This document shows positions 25,990-33,739 of a stretch of DNA of 33,739 nt, piece by piece. The DNA comes from Candidatus Heimdallarchaeota archaeon (GTDB lineage: Archaea > Asgardarchaeota > Heimdallarchaeia > Heimdallarchaeales > Heimdallarchaeaceae): the NCBI GenBank assembly GCA_023270155.1, contig JAGLTB010000091.1:1-33739 (forward strand). Reading direction: 5' to 3'. The position numbers and the translations under genes were made by a program. Position 1 is the stretch's first letter, and the number at the start of each line of letters is the position of its first letter. The notes beneath the pieces are model-generated. The model did not search any database and was not told the DNA's origin. It saw nothing but the letters and a program-made list of their open reading frames with translations.

Positions 25990-26964
25990 TTAATTTTTAG
26001 TTTGGATTAGTTCAGCAGCGATACTTATTGCTATTTCTTCCGGTGTGTTACTGTTGATTTTTATACCTATAGGAGAATAAATTGTGTCAAGCAGAGATTT
26101 TGTTATACCTTTTTTCTCAAGGTTGCTTAGGATTTGTTGTTTCTTTCTTGAACTAGCCATCATACCTATATATTTGCATTTTTTTGTAATAATCTTTTCA
26201 AGCACTTGTTCATCTGAAATGTGACCAAATGTCATTATCGCTACAAAAACATTATTTCCCTCAGGTATAATTTCTTCAATTGTGTCATATGATGCAATAA
26301 TTTTTTCATTCGCATAAGTATTAGTAATCATTGTTGGCAATTTATTCCTATCATCAATAACAGTTACATGAAAGTTGAGAGTTTTCATAATACGTGATAA
26401 TGCAAGAGATACGTGCCCTCCCCCTATTATGAAGAGTTTATCTTGCACACCTATGTTTTCCTTATAAGTCCAAGATGTGCCTTCTTCTGAGTAAATCCTA
26501 TCCTCCTTGAGTGTGATTCCTATTTTAAAATGGATGTTTTTTTCATCTAAAGTAAGAACTCCAGGAATTGCATTAATATGAGACTCTTTAATTTCTTTTA
26601 TGATTTGCAGATGCTCCTTACCGAGTGGGATTAGAGCAAATTTTTGAGAACCAGAGCATATCATTCCAGAACGATTCTCAGTTGCATTTTCATTGTGATC
26701 CAAATGTATTGTCTCAATGGTAAGCTTCTCTTTTGAGAGCATATCACGAGCTCGATCGAATAATTTATGCTCAGAGATACCTCCACCTACGGTTCCCATT
26801 ACATTATCTAACATAACTAGCATTTTTGCCCCAGGCACGTTTGGAGCTGAACCTATTCTCTGGATTATTACAATAAGTACAGCACAATTACTGTTATCAA
26901 GTTCTGATATAATCGTTCCCCAGAGATTTTCTTCATTCATGATAAACACATTATAAATTTCCAA
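25990..26964 (-). CDS. xdhC: XdhC/CoxI-family molybdenum cofactor maturation protein
   Basis: 324 residues. The N-terminal XdhC/CoxI domain shows the signature GSAPNVPGAKMLV and GTVGGGISEHKL. A central conserved cysteine segment is GMICSGS. The C-terminal Rossmann domain starts at KLFIIGGGHVSLAL and includes GMMASSRKK and SPIGIKI. In R. capsulatus, XdhC binds the molybdenum cofactor, promotes its sulfuration and inserts it into the large xanthine dehydrogenase subunit. It is the last gene of the operon, starting two bases after the stop of the molybdopterin subunit. The start is TTG with a GGA eight bases upstream; an ATG eight codons in (26940) is the alternative. Confidence 0.9.
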   Translation of the reverse strand: MEIYNVFIMNEENLWGTIISELDNSNCAVLIVIIQRIGSAPNVPGAKMLVMLDNVMGTVGGGISEHKLFDRARDMLSKEKLTIETIHLDHNENATENRSGMICSGSQKFALIPLGKEHLQIIKEIKESHINAIPGVLTLDEKNIHFKIGITLKEDRIYSEEGTSWTYKENIGVQDKLFIIGGGHVSLALSRIMKTLNFHVTVIDDRNKLPTMITNTYANEKIIASYDTIEEIIPEGNNVFVAIMTFGHISDEQVLEKIITKKCKYIGMMASSRKKQQILSNLEKKGITKSLLDTIYSPIGIKINSNTPEEIAISIAAELIQTKN

Positions 26965-26966
26965 TA

Positions 26967-29207
26967 TTATTCCAAATCATGGAGAAAGAGTAAGAGTCTT
27001 TCTGGCGTAAGTGGAGCTATATATTCCCATTCTTTATCAGCTCTAAAAGCTTGAGCAGCGTCTTTCAGAGCAAAATATGCACCTATTCCATACATAAATG
27101 GCGGTTCTCCTATACCTTTTGATTGAAGAACTGCATGAGGGTTTTCTGTATCTTCAAGGAATGTAGTTTTAATTTCAGGTGCAAAATGAACATCAGGTAC
27201 TTTGTAAGTAGCTAGAGCATCTGAGATTAGTTTTCCATCTATATATTGTAATTCTTCAAGAGTCATCCAACCAATCCCTTGAACTAAGCCACCTTCTACT
27301 TGTCCTAAGTCTATCAGATAATTCAGACTTCTTCCAGCATCATGAACTACGTGTACTTTATCTATTGTATAAGTTCCTCTTAAACAATCAACAGAGACTT
27401 CTGTTACTGCAGAACCGAAGACATGATATGCAAATGGTTTTCCCTTTTCTTTTTCATTATCGAAATGTATCCCTGGTGTTGCATATAGAGCTTGAGCAGC
27501 AAGATTAACTCTGTTTGTATAAGCTAACCAAATAAGTTTCTCCCAAACTAATTCTGTTTTAACACCATCAAGATAAACTGTTTCATCTTCTAATGATACT
27601 GTTCCTTTTCCCAATTTTTCTCTAACAAGATCTTTTAGTCGCTCGATTATTTTCAGACAAGCAAATTCCGTTGCTTTACCATTAAGATCAGCTCCACTAC
27701 TAGCAGAAGATGGGGAAGTGTTTATGACTCTACTTGTGTTTGTGCTTTCAACACGGATACGTTTTGGATCAATAGATAGAGAACGAGCTGCTATAGTCTT
27801 AATCTTCATGTTTACCCCCTGTCCCATTTCTACAGAACCTGTACTAACATTTACACTACCATCATAGTAGACATTAACAAGTGCTCCAGCTTGGTTCATA
27901 AAAATCGAAGTAAATGATATTCCAAAACATATTGGCATAACAGATATTCCTTTCTTCATGAACTTGCTCTTTGCATTGAATTCTTCTTTTTCTGTCATCA
28001 ATTTTTCATATTCAGAATCCTCAACAACTTTAGAAAAACTTCTTTTTGCATGAGCGTTCTCTACATGCATTCCATATGGAAACTGGTCTCCATCTACTAG
28101 TAGATTTTTTTTCTGTAAGACTGAAATAGGAATCCCTGATTCATCTGCAGCATGAGATAGAGCACATTCTATAACATACATTCCTTGCGGTGCTCCAAAT
28201 CCTCTGAATGCAGTATATGGAACAAGATTTGTCCTGCATGGATAAGCAGTTACTTGAACATTGGGAATAAAATAAGCATTGGTTAAATGGAATAATGTTC
28301 TTCCAAGTACAGCTGTTGAAAGATCTGCAGCTGCACCTGAATTTTGATAACAATCTGCTGAAAATGCTAGTATTTTTCCTTCTTCATTAAGACCTAATTT
28401 ATAATCTGTTGAATAGGGATGTCTTTTACCTGTGATTGTGATATCTTCATTTCTGTCGAGAACTAATTTCACAGGTCTTCCAGTATAAAATACTCCTAAC
28501 GCACAAAAAGCTGCCCAAGCAGTTGCTTGATCCTCTTTTCCTCCAAATCCTCCACCAAGTCTTGTAACATCAACCTCTATTTTATTCATATCAAAACCTA
28601 GTATACTTGCTACAGTGCTTTGAACTGTTGATGGATTTTGAGTACTTGAATAAAGTAGCACTCGTCCTTCTTCTCTTGGGATTGCTAAACTTCCTTGAGT
28701 TTCCATATAGACATGCTCTTGCCCTCCTGAATCTGCTCTACCTTCAACGATTGTTTCACAGCTATCCCATATTGAATCAACATCTCCCAAAGTAAAGGTT
28801 CGAGATGGAGCTATTAGTGAACCCTTTTTCGCAGCTTCTCTGGGATCGAATATAGCTTGAAGTTCCTCATATTCAATTGTGATCAAATTCCTAGCTTTGT
28901 TTGCTTGTTCTTTTGTTTCTGCATAGATTACTGCAATAGGCTGTCCGATGAAATCCACTTTTTCTTTTGCTAGAAGTTCTTCATCCTGAATAATTCTACC
29001 AAGTTGATTTTCTCCTGGAATATCTTTAGCTGTGATGACTCTGATAACTCCTTTACCCTTCTCTGCTTTTGAGATATCCAAGCTTTTTATTTTTCCATGA
29101 GGAATATCTGAAACAAAAACCGCAACTTGTAGCATATTATTAGGTTCAGGTATATCATCAACAAAGACAGATTCACCTCTTGTATGAGGAGGAATTAAAT
29201 CATTCAT
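26967..29207 (-). CDS. Xanthine-dehydrogenase-type hydroxylase, molybdopterin subunit
   Basis: 746 residues, the size of the R. capsulatus-type large subunit. The residues shaping the purine pocket of bovine xanthine oxidoreductase are present by ungapped local match: Glu225 in GGGFGGKE (bovine Glu802), Arg303 in GRTLF (Arg880), Arg335 and Phe337 in FRGFG (Arg912, Phe914), Phe432-Thr433 in ISFT (Phe1009, Thr1010), and the catalytic base Glu701 in GEPPF (Glu1261). Aldehyde oxidases change the first two. So the expected reaction is hydroxylation of a purine (hypoxanthine to xanthine to urate, or a related heterocycle) at a Mo-pterin centre, with electrons passed to the FeS/FAD subunit. The start overlaps that subunit's stop by ATGA. 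Confidence 0.93.
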   Translation of the reverse strand: MNDLIPPHTRGESVFVDDIPEPNNMLQVAVFVSDIPHGKIKSLDISKAEKGKGVIRVITAKDIPGENQLGRIIQDEELLAKEKVDFIGQPIAVIYAETKEQANKARNLITIEYEELQAIFDPREAAKKGSLIAPSRTFTLGDVDSIWDSCETIVEGRADSGGQEHVYMETQGSLAIPREEGRVLLYSSTQNPSTVQSTVASILGFDMNKIEVDVTRLGGGFGGKEDQATAWAAFCALGVFYTGRPVKLVLDRNEDITITGKRHPYSTDYKLGLNEEGKILAFSADCYQNSGAAADLSTAVLGRTLFHLTNAYFIPNVQVTAYPCRTNLVPYTAFRGFGAPQGMYVIECALSHAADESGIPISVLQKKNLLVDGDQFPYGMHVENAHAKRSFSKVVEDSEYEKLMTEKEEFNAKSKFMKKGISVMPICFGISFTSIFMNQAGALVNVYYDGSVNVSTGSVEMGQGVNMKIKTIAARSLSIDPKRIRVESTNTSRVINTSPSSASSGADLNGKATEFACLKIIERLKDLVREKLGKGTVSLEDETVYLDGVKTELVWEKLIWLAYTNRVNLAAQALYATPGIHFDNEKEKGKPFAYHVFGSAVTEVSVDCLRGTYTIDKVHVVHDAGRSLNYLIDLGQVEGGLVQGIGWMTLEELQYIDGKLISDALATYKVPDVHFAPEIKTTFLEDTENPHAVLQSKGIGEPPFMYGIGAYFALKDAAQAFRADKEWEYIAPLTPERLLLFLHDLE

Positions 29208-30565
29208 AAGGACATCTCCAGTTCAGGGAAAAGCTCAACAAAATGAGCATAAATCAACTGTCTAAGTAGTAAACGTTTGTATTTTGCACTACCTCTGACA
29301 TCATCAATAGGACTTATCTCTGTATCTGCAATTCTTGCTGCTTCTTTAATCACTTCAGATGAGATTTCTTTATTCTCGAGAAATTGGGAAGCTTTTTCTA
29401 GATACATAGGAATTGGTCCAACGCCCCCTGCAGATAGATGGGGTTCTTTGATTTTCTTATCTTCAATTCTGAGTGATAAAGCGCTGTTGACACTCGCAAT
29501 ATCCATATACATTCTTTTTGCTACTTTTTCGAAGGAGAGTAATTTTTTCTCTTTTCTAATTCTAGACCACTCTAAAATTTCTCCATCTTTCAGGTCTAGT
29601 ATTTTATATCCTTTAAAGAAATCCTTGAGTTTCATAATTCTTTTATCTTCACCCAAGACAAGACCAATTTCAGCATCCAGAGCAAGAAAATAAATAGTAA
29701 GATCACCAATAGGAGATGCATTTACAACATTTCCTCCTATTGTCGCTTGTTGACGTATTGGAAGTGAAGACACTCTTGCAAGATGTTTAGCTGTATCAAA
29801 TAGAGCATTTAACTCTGCAGATGTACGAATGGTTTCTATGTCAGCTGCTGCACCGATATAAACGTGATTTTCATCTGACCAAATTTTGTCAAATCCTAAT
29901 TCAGCTAGAAAGATTGGATTTTCCACTGTTTGTCTGTTAACAAATAAGTCAGTTCCTCCCGCAACAAATGTTCCTTTCTTTAGCTGAGGTTGTGTTTTTA
30001 TTTCCTTTAATTGTTTAATAATTTTTGAAAAATAACTAGGTAAATAATTTGCTTCAATAAGTGCTGTAATTCTCCCTTTCGAATCATCTAAAGTAGAGAT
30101 CTTCTTGGAAGCTATTTCAGCAGCACGTAAGATAGAATTGTATCCTGTGCATCTGCATATATTCCCCTCAATAGCTGTAATGATTTCTGTGTTCTCAAGA
30201 TCTTCATTCATGAAATAAGCCATTAAAGCAATAACAAAACCAGGAGTACAATAACCACATTGTACACCACCTTCTTCAAAAAGTGCTTGTTGAACTGGAT
30301 TAAGTTTTTCTTCCAGATTTAATCCTTCTATTGTTACAACATGTTTTCCTTCAATCTTGCCTAAAGGAAGAATGCAAGAATTCATTGCTTTATACTTAAC
30401 TCTATCATCCTTGAGTTCTCCAATTAGAACCAGACATGCACCACAATCCCCCTCATGACAGCCTTCCTTTACTCCCTTGATTCCTATTTTTCTTAAGAAA
30501 TCAAGTGTATGAAAACTTGGTGATTCACTTGTTTCCAAGACTTTTTGATTCAATATAAGTTTCAT
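29204..30565 (-). CDS. Xanthine-dehydrogenase-type hydroxylase, [2Fe-2S]+FAD subunit
   Basis: 453 residues with three modules. A plant-type ferredoxin holds Cys36, 41, 44 and 64 (GCHEGDCGAC and NSC). A helical second cluster domain holds Cys103, 106, 137 and 139 (QCGYC and CRC). A CO-dehydrogenase-type FAD domain starts near 195 with AGGTD (202-206) and IGGNVVNASPIGD (276-288). This is the small-subunit layout of R. capsulatus XDH, with clusters and flavin on one chain and the molybdopterin part separate. It carries electrons from the Mo centre to FAD and an acceptor such as NAD+. It overlaps its neighbours on both sides by ATGA. Confidence 0.93.
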   Translation of the reverse strand: MKLILNQKVLETSESPSFHTLDFLRKIGIKGVKEGCHEGDCGACLVLIGELKDDRVKYKAMNSCILPLGKIEGKHVVTIEGLNLEEKLNPVQQALFEEGGVQCGYCTPGFVIALMAYFMNEDLENTEIITAIEGNICRCTGYNSILRAAEIASKKISTLDDSKGRITALIEANYLPSYFSKIIKQLKEIKTQPQLKKGTFVAGGTDLFVNRQTVENPIFLAELGFDKIWSDENHVYIGAAADIETIRTSAELNALFDTAKHLARVSSLPIRQQATIGGNVVNASPIGDLTIYFLALDAEIGLVLGEDKRIMKLKDFFKGYKILDLKDGEILEWSRIRKEKKLLSFEKVAKRMYMDIASVNSALSLRIEDKKIKEPHLSAGGVGPIPMYLEKASQFLENKEISSEVIKEAARIADTEISPIDDVRGSAKYKRLLLRQLIYAHFVELFPELEMSL

Positions 30566-31776
30566 TCTTCAAACCTTTTTACTACTTCATCAAATGTTAC
30601 TGATGTTTTGTTAATTGTATCTTTAACAGCATTAACGTCTTTTAAACCACTACCTGTAATAACAAGACAAACTGTATCTGATTCAGTAATTTTCTTTTCG
30701 TAAATAAGTTTTTTCAGCCCTCCATAAGGTACTGCTCCAGCAGGTTCTGCAAAAATTCCAGTTATTTTTCCTAATTCAGTGATAGCGTCTACAATTTCGT
30801 CATCAGTTAGAGATATGAAATAGCCATTACACGCTTCAATATAGGTACAAGCCTTAATAACATCTCTTGGATTACCAACTGAAATACTATCAGCAATAGT
30901 CTTTCCTTCTATTGCTTGAGGTTTGTAAGGTTTTCCTTTATCAAATACTGTTTTTACACCAGCTATTCCTACAGCTTGAACACCTATTATTTTAGGGATC
31001 TTATCAATCAAACCAATTTCTTTGAATTCCCAGAATCCCTTATACAAAGAACTAATTACTGTTCCATCACCAACTCCAACAAGAACATAATCAGGTACCT
31101 CAAAATCATTCTGAATAACTATCTCAAATGCTCCTGTCTTTTTTCCTTCTAGAAGATATGGATTAATAGCAGCATGTCTACAATACCATCCTTTCTTAAG
31201 ACCAAACTCAAGAGATAAATCATAGACTTCATCATAGGTTCCTTCAACAGCAAAAACTTCTGCACCAGAAATTTCAAGTTGAGCTCTTTTTTCGTCTGGT
31301 ATTGATGATGGAACAAAGATATATGTCTTCATTTCAGTGTGAGCGTTGAGCATGGCTAAAGACGACGCAGCATTACCAGTCGATGCACAAAACATAGTAT
31401 CATTTCCTTCATCGAGAGCTATGTTTATTGCGATGGAACTTGCACGATCTTTGTAAGAACTGGAAGGATTGGATCCATCATATTTGACAAGAACATCTTT
31501 GAGACCTAGAAGGTCAAACTTGTAAAGAGGAGTTCCTCCAATATATTCATCGAATTTAGTTTTTGATTTTGTGGGTAGTAAGAAATCAAATTGATACATG
31601 GATGCTTTCTTATCCAATTTTTTTTCTTTGACATCAGTTTCTTTTTTTATTGATTCATAATCATAAATGACTTCTAAAGTACCCAATATCTTTCCGCAAT
31701 CTTCACAGTAATAGAGACCTGGTTTTGGATCAAATTCTTTATTGCACGTTATACATCTCAAAATGTGTTTTCTCAT
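30562..31776 (-). CDS. Threonine-synthase-like fold-type II PLP enzyme with N-terminal zinc ribbon
   Basis: 404 residues. Residues 1-30 form a zinc ribbon (Cys8, 11, 24 and 27). The catalytic part follows, with the PLP lysine Lys109 in SSYKDRA, a substrate or phosphate loop CASTGNAASSLA and a glycine-rich PLP phosphate loop VGVGDGTVISS. This is the threonine synthase pattern (O-phosphohomoserine to threonine). Placed inside a xanthine-dehydrogenase operon with ATGA overlaps on both sides, an amino acid biosynthesis role is less likely. In bacterial purine loci the PLP enzyme YgeX (diaminopropionate ammonia-lyase, same fold type) occupies a similar setting, so an eliminase on a purine-derived amino acid is my inference. 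Confidence 0.85.
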   Translation of the reverse strand: MRKHILRCITCNKEFDPKPGLYYCEDCGKILGTLEVIYDYESIKKETDVKEKKLDKKASMYQFDFLLPTKSKTKFDEYIGGTPLYKFDLLGLKDVLVKYDGSNPSSSYKDRASSIAINIALDEGNDTMFCASTGNAASSLAMLNAHTEMKTYIFVPSSIPDEKRAQLEISGAEVFAVEGTYDEVYDLSLEFGLKKGWYCRHAAINPYLLEGKKTGAFEIVIQNDFEVPDYVLVGVGDGTVISSLYKGFWEFKEIGLIDKIPKIIGVQAVGIAGVKTVFDKGKPYKPQAIEGKTIADSISVGNPRDVIKACTYIEACNGYFISLTDDEIVDAITELGKITGIFAEPAGAVPYGGLKKLIYEKKITESDTVCLVITGSGLKDVNAVKDTINKTSVTFDEVVKRFEE

Positions 31777-32852
31777 GTAAGTACTCCATAAATTGCATCA
31801 ACGGGACATCGTGATTGGCAAAGCCCACATTGAATGCATTTATCTTTATCTACAACTATCTTTTCGTCAACTTTTTCTAAAGCTTCAGCAGGGCAAATTC
31901 TTACGCAAATCATACACAATGTGCACTTATCATTGAATGAGGGTGGATTATTTTCAACCTTATCTTTTGGTTTGAAGATAATTTCTTTCCTCAATTTTCT
32001 AATCTCTTCAATCGATGAGAAACCATATTCTTCTAGAGCTTTTGGAAGATTAGCTATGATTTTATCATACAAGGTTCTTCCTTTGATTAAAGCTGAAGAG
32101 AGCATTTGAACAAGATCAGCTCCAGCAAGAATAAACTCCAATACATCTTCAGCTTTTCCAATTCCTCCAACACCAACAATGGGAATGTCAGGGAAAGCTT
32201 TTCGAATACTATAGACTCTATGAAGTGCAATAGGTTTGATCGCAGGACCACTCATCCATATTTGTTCATCAAGAAGAACAGAACGGTTTTTCAAATCAAT
32301 AGCTGTACCAGGTCCTAGAGAATTGATAGCGACAATACCTGTCGCTCCAGCATCCAGAACTGTTTTTACAAAACCAAGAAAATCATCAACATGTGGGCTC
32401 AGTTTCATAAACACTGGTTTGTCTGTATTTTCTCGAATACTTTGGACTATACCACCAAGTAAATCCTCCGAAACATAATGAGTTGAGATTTCAAACATAT
32501 CTGCAAAAGGCTCAAGTTTTGGAATGAGATATCTAAAATCTTCTTCTTTGTAACCTGCACTGATGACTAGAGGTTTCTTCTTTTCTTTGTGGATAGTTGG
32601 AAGAATCTCATTTATCCAGACATCAGAATGGAGTTCAGACCAGAGTTCGCAATTGTAAATTGCATTAGTTGTTCCAGCAATACAAGGTTTAGGAACAATT
32701 GCTCCTTCTACTGAAATAGTCTTAGCAACATTAAAACCACATGAATTGTTATTGAAGAATTGCATATTTTCGAGACCTTCTACTAGGGGACCAGCTGCTG
32801 GTCCTAGAGGATTCTCAAAATGCAGTTCTAGTAATTTTACTGAAAGATCCAT
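31773..32852 (-). CDS. Dihydroorotate/dihydropyrimidine-dehydrogenase-like FMN oxidoreductase with two [4Fe-4S] motifs (PreA-like)
   Basis: 359 residues. A DHOD-type TIM barrel (about 1-290) binds FMN (Lys44 in AKT, Lys150 in MKLSP, Asn177 in INS, GGIG at 229-232). A C-terminal 8Fe ferredoxin holds Cys310/313/316/320 and Cys339/342/345/349. This is the layout of PreA, the FMN/FeS half of bacterial dihydropyrimidine dehydrogenase, which reduces uracil or thymine. But where PreA/DPD have NxSCPH and a loop with the catalytic Cys, this protein has ISTHYVSED with no Cys, so a different substrate is likely. No PreT-like partner is visible. It starts directly after the amidohydrolase stop and overlaps the next gene by ATGA. 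Confidence 0.85.
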   Translation of the reverse strand: MDLSVKLLELHFENPLGPAAGPLVEGLENMQFFNNNSCGFNVAKTISVEGAIVPKPCIAGTTNAIYNCELWSELHSDVWINEILPTIHKEKKKPLVISAGYKEEDFRYLIPKLEPFADMFEISTHYVSEDLLGGIVQSIRENTDKPVFMKLSPHVDDFLGFVKTVLDAGATGIVAINSLGPGTAIDLKNRSVLLDEQIWMSGPAIKPIALHRVYSIRKAFPDIPIVGVGGIGKAEDVLEFILAGADLVQMLSSALIKGRTLYDKIIANLPKALEEYGFSSIEEIRKLRKEIIFKPKDKVENNPPSFNDKCTLCMICVRICPAEALEKVDEKIVVDKDKCIQCGLCQSRCPVDAIYGVLT

Positions 32853-33739
32853 TTATGTATCACCTAGCCTTTCCCATAAGGCTTTAGAAGCTATTTGTGC
32901 GTTCTTATATAATGTTTCCTCATCGAAAATACTCTTGTAATTTTCAATTAGAGTTTTACCTTTAACTATGACGCAAGATGGTTTGAAATTGTCATATAAT
33001 CCGAAGAATACGTGGCCAAAAGCATTGTTTTCATCCATTTCTGTTGGATTGAGATATGGAACAAGTACAAAATCAGCAACATAACCCTTCTTGATTTTTC
33101 CAATCCTTATACCCATTTGACGACCGAAGTAATCATATGAATCATTAATGTATTTTAGTAACTCATCAAAACCAATCCCAACAGCGTCGTTTATTGCAGC
33201 TTTGCCTGCAAAAAAGAAATAGGTCCATTCTTTAGCAATATTTGTTCCAAGACCATCATTACCAATGAGTATCTGAATATTGTTATTTCGGAAGATATCT
33301 ATGTTAAAAGCACCAACAGCATTATTCATGTTAGATGTTGGATTGAGAGCGATAACTGCTTTCTTTTCACTAATTATTTTAGCCTCATCCTCATTAATAT
33401 GAACACAATGAGCAAGAATTGAATCTTTATTCAAGAGTTTATGTTTCAGATATCTGTTTACAACTGGTAAATTGTATTTCTCTAATGAATCTTCTTCATC
33501 TTCCTTACTTTCTGCAACATGAACATGAATAGGAGCTTTTTCTAGAACTAAACCAACTTTATCTAGTGTTCTCTCAGAAAGGCTCATTGAAGCATGAAGT
33601 CCAAACATTCCTTTTGCATCAGTAGAATCGTATTTTAAACCTGTAAGATTCTCATGGATACACTCATCTACATTAAAGCGATCACTTGTTTCGAAACAGA
33701 ATATACCACGCATGCCAAGAGTATCTACAATAGCTTTCT
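32853..33739 (-). CDS. ssnA: SsnA-like amidohydrolase, N-terminally cut by the window edge
   Basis: The frame stays open to base 33739 and an ATG at 33713 is internal, since it is preceded by AIVDTLG in frame, part of the barrel; about 295 residues of a protein of usual length near 440 are seen. Metal-site motifs of the cytosine deaminase/TRZ-ATZ amidohydrolase family are present: HVHVAE, ILAHCVH and IGNDG. The segment NPTSNMNNAVG resembles the SsnA segment of that kind. SsnA-type enzymes occur in purine-degradation loci of bacteria such as E. coli with XDH, where they are thought to hydrolyse a ring or exocyclic amine of the purine or its product. Here it appears as the first visible gene of the operon; its stop abuts the next ATG. 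Confidence 0.85.
   Translation of the reverse strand, partial: KAIVDTLGMRGIFCFETSDRFNVDECIHENLTGLKYDSTDAKGMFGLHASMSLSERTLDKVGLVLEKAPIHVHVAESKEDEEDSLEKYNLPVVNRYLKHKLLNKDSILAHCVHINEDEAKIISEKKAVIALNPTSNMNNAVGAFNIDIFRNNNIQILIGNDGLGTNIAKEWTYFFFAGKAAINDAVGIGFDELLKYINDSYDYFGRQMGIRIGKIKKGYVADFVLVPYLNPTEMDENNAFGHVFFGLYDNFKPSCVIVKGKTLIENYKSIFDEETLYKNAQIASKALWERLGDT

Noticed and set aside
28298-28306. Gly302 where bovine XOR has Glu879, next to Arg880, first suspected as loss of an active-site Glu
   Set aside because: The active-site Glu802 is in the GGGFGGKE motif and is conserved as Glu225; the changed residue is only the neighbour of the conserved Arg303.
29277-29693. A 138-codon open frame antisense to the XDH FeS/FAD subunit
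   Set aside because: It mirrors the FAD-domain reading frame and shows no recognisable motif; the opposite strand is certainly coding.

Overview
The window is AT-rich (about one third G+C by eye) and reads as archaeal DNA. Many start codons have an A/T-rich TATA-like box centred about 25 bases upstream, as in leaderless archaeal transcripts; others have a Shine-Dalgarno (SD) motif and several starts are TTG. Protein content (long TPR proteins with a small sensor-like C-terminal domain, membrane proteins with cytoplasmic zinc ribbons, a Cwh43-like membrane phosphoesterase, a SIRT6/7-like sirtuin) suggests an Asgard archaeon, perhaps of the Heimdallarchaeia. That placement is inference; no rRNA or ribosomal marker lies in the window.

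Layout. 1-2060 (+): the 3' end of an M20 peptidase of PM20D2/AbgB type, a DinB-fold protein and a terpene-cyclase-fold protein. 2085-6211: a SagB-type nitroreductase and the Cwh43-like membrane phosphoesterase (-), then a two-part GNAT acetyltransferase (+). 6221-16515, nearly all minus: a TPR sensor-like protein, a sirtuin, two zinc-ribbon membrane proteins, a lone DNA methyltransferase, a nitrilase-family amidase, a HAD phosphatase and a large beta-helix surface protein, with a plus-strand dodecin between them. 16708-24158: an MFS transporter, an alpha/beta hydrolase, an ABC exporter pair divergent from a surface protein with a GATase-like look, an EamA transporter and a glycosylasparaginase-like Ntn hydrolase. 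24196-25920: an unassigned polytopic membrane protein.

25990-33739 (-) is the most coherent system: six tightly packed genes, read from the right edge leftwards. They encode an SsnA-like amidohydrolase (cut by the window edge), a PreA-like FMN/[4Fe-4S] oxidoreductase, a threonine-synthase-like PLP enzyme, the FeS+FAD subunit and the molybdopterin subunit of a xanthine-dehydrogenase-type hydroxylase, and an XdhC maturation factor. Three consecutive junctions are 4-base ATGA overlaps and two more are gaps of 0-2 bases. The molybdopterin subunit keeps the residues known to bind purines in bovine xanthine oxidoreductase. The set resembles the bacterial purine-degradation loci built around ssnA, ygfK, ygeX and xdh, so I read it as an archaeal purine or related N-heterocycle catabolic operon with its own versions of the accessory enzymes.

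No gene-free stretch exceeds 300 bases; the longest are 16516-16707 and 262-433. I saw no tRNA, rRNA, CRISPR array, insertion sequence or long repeat.
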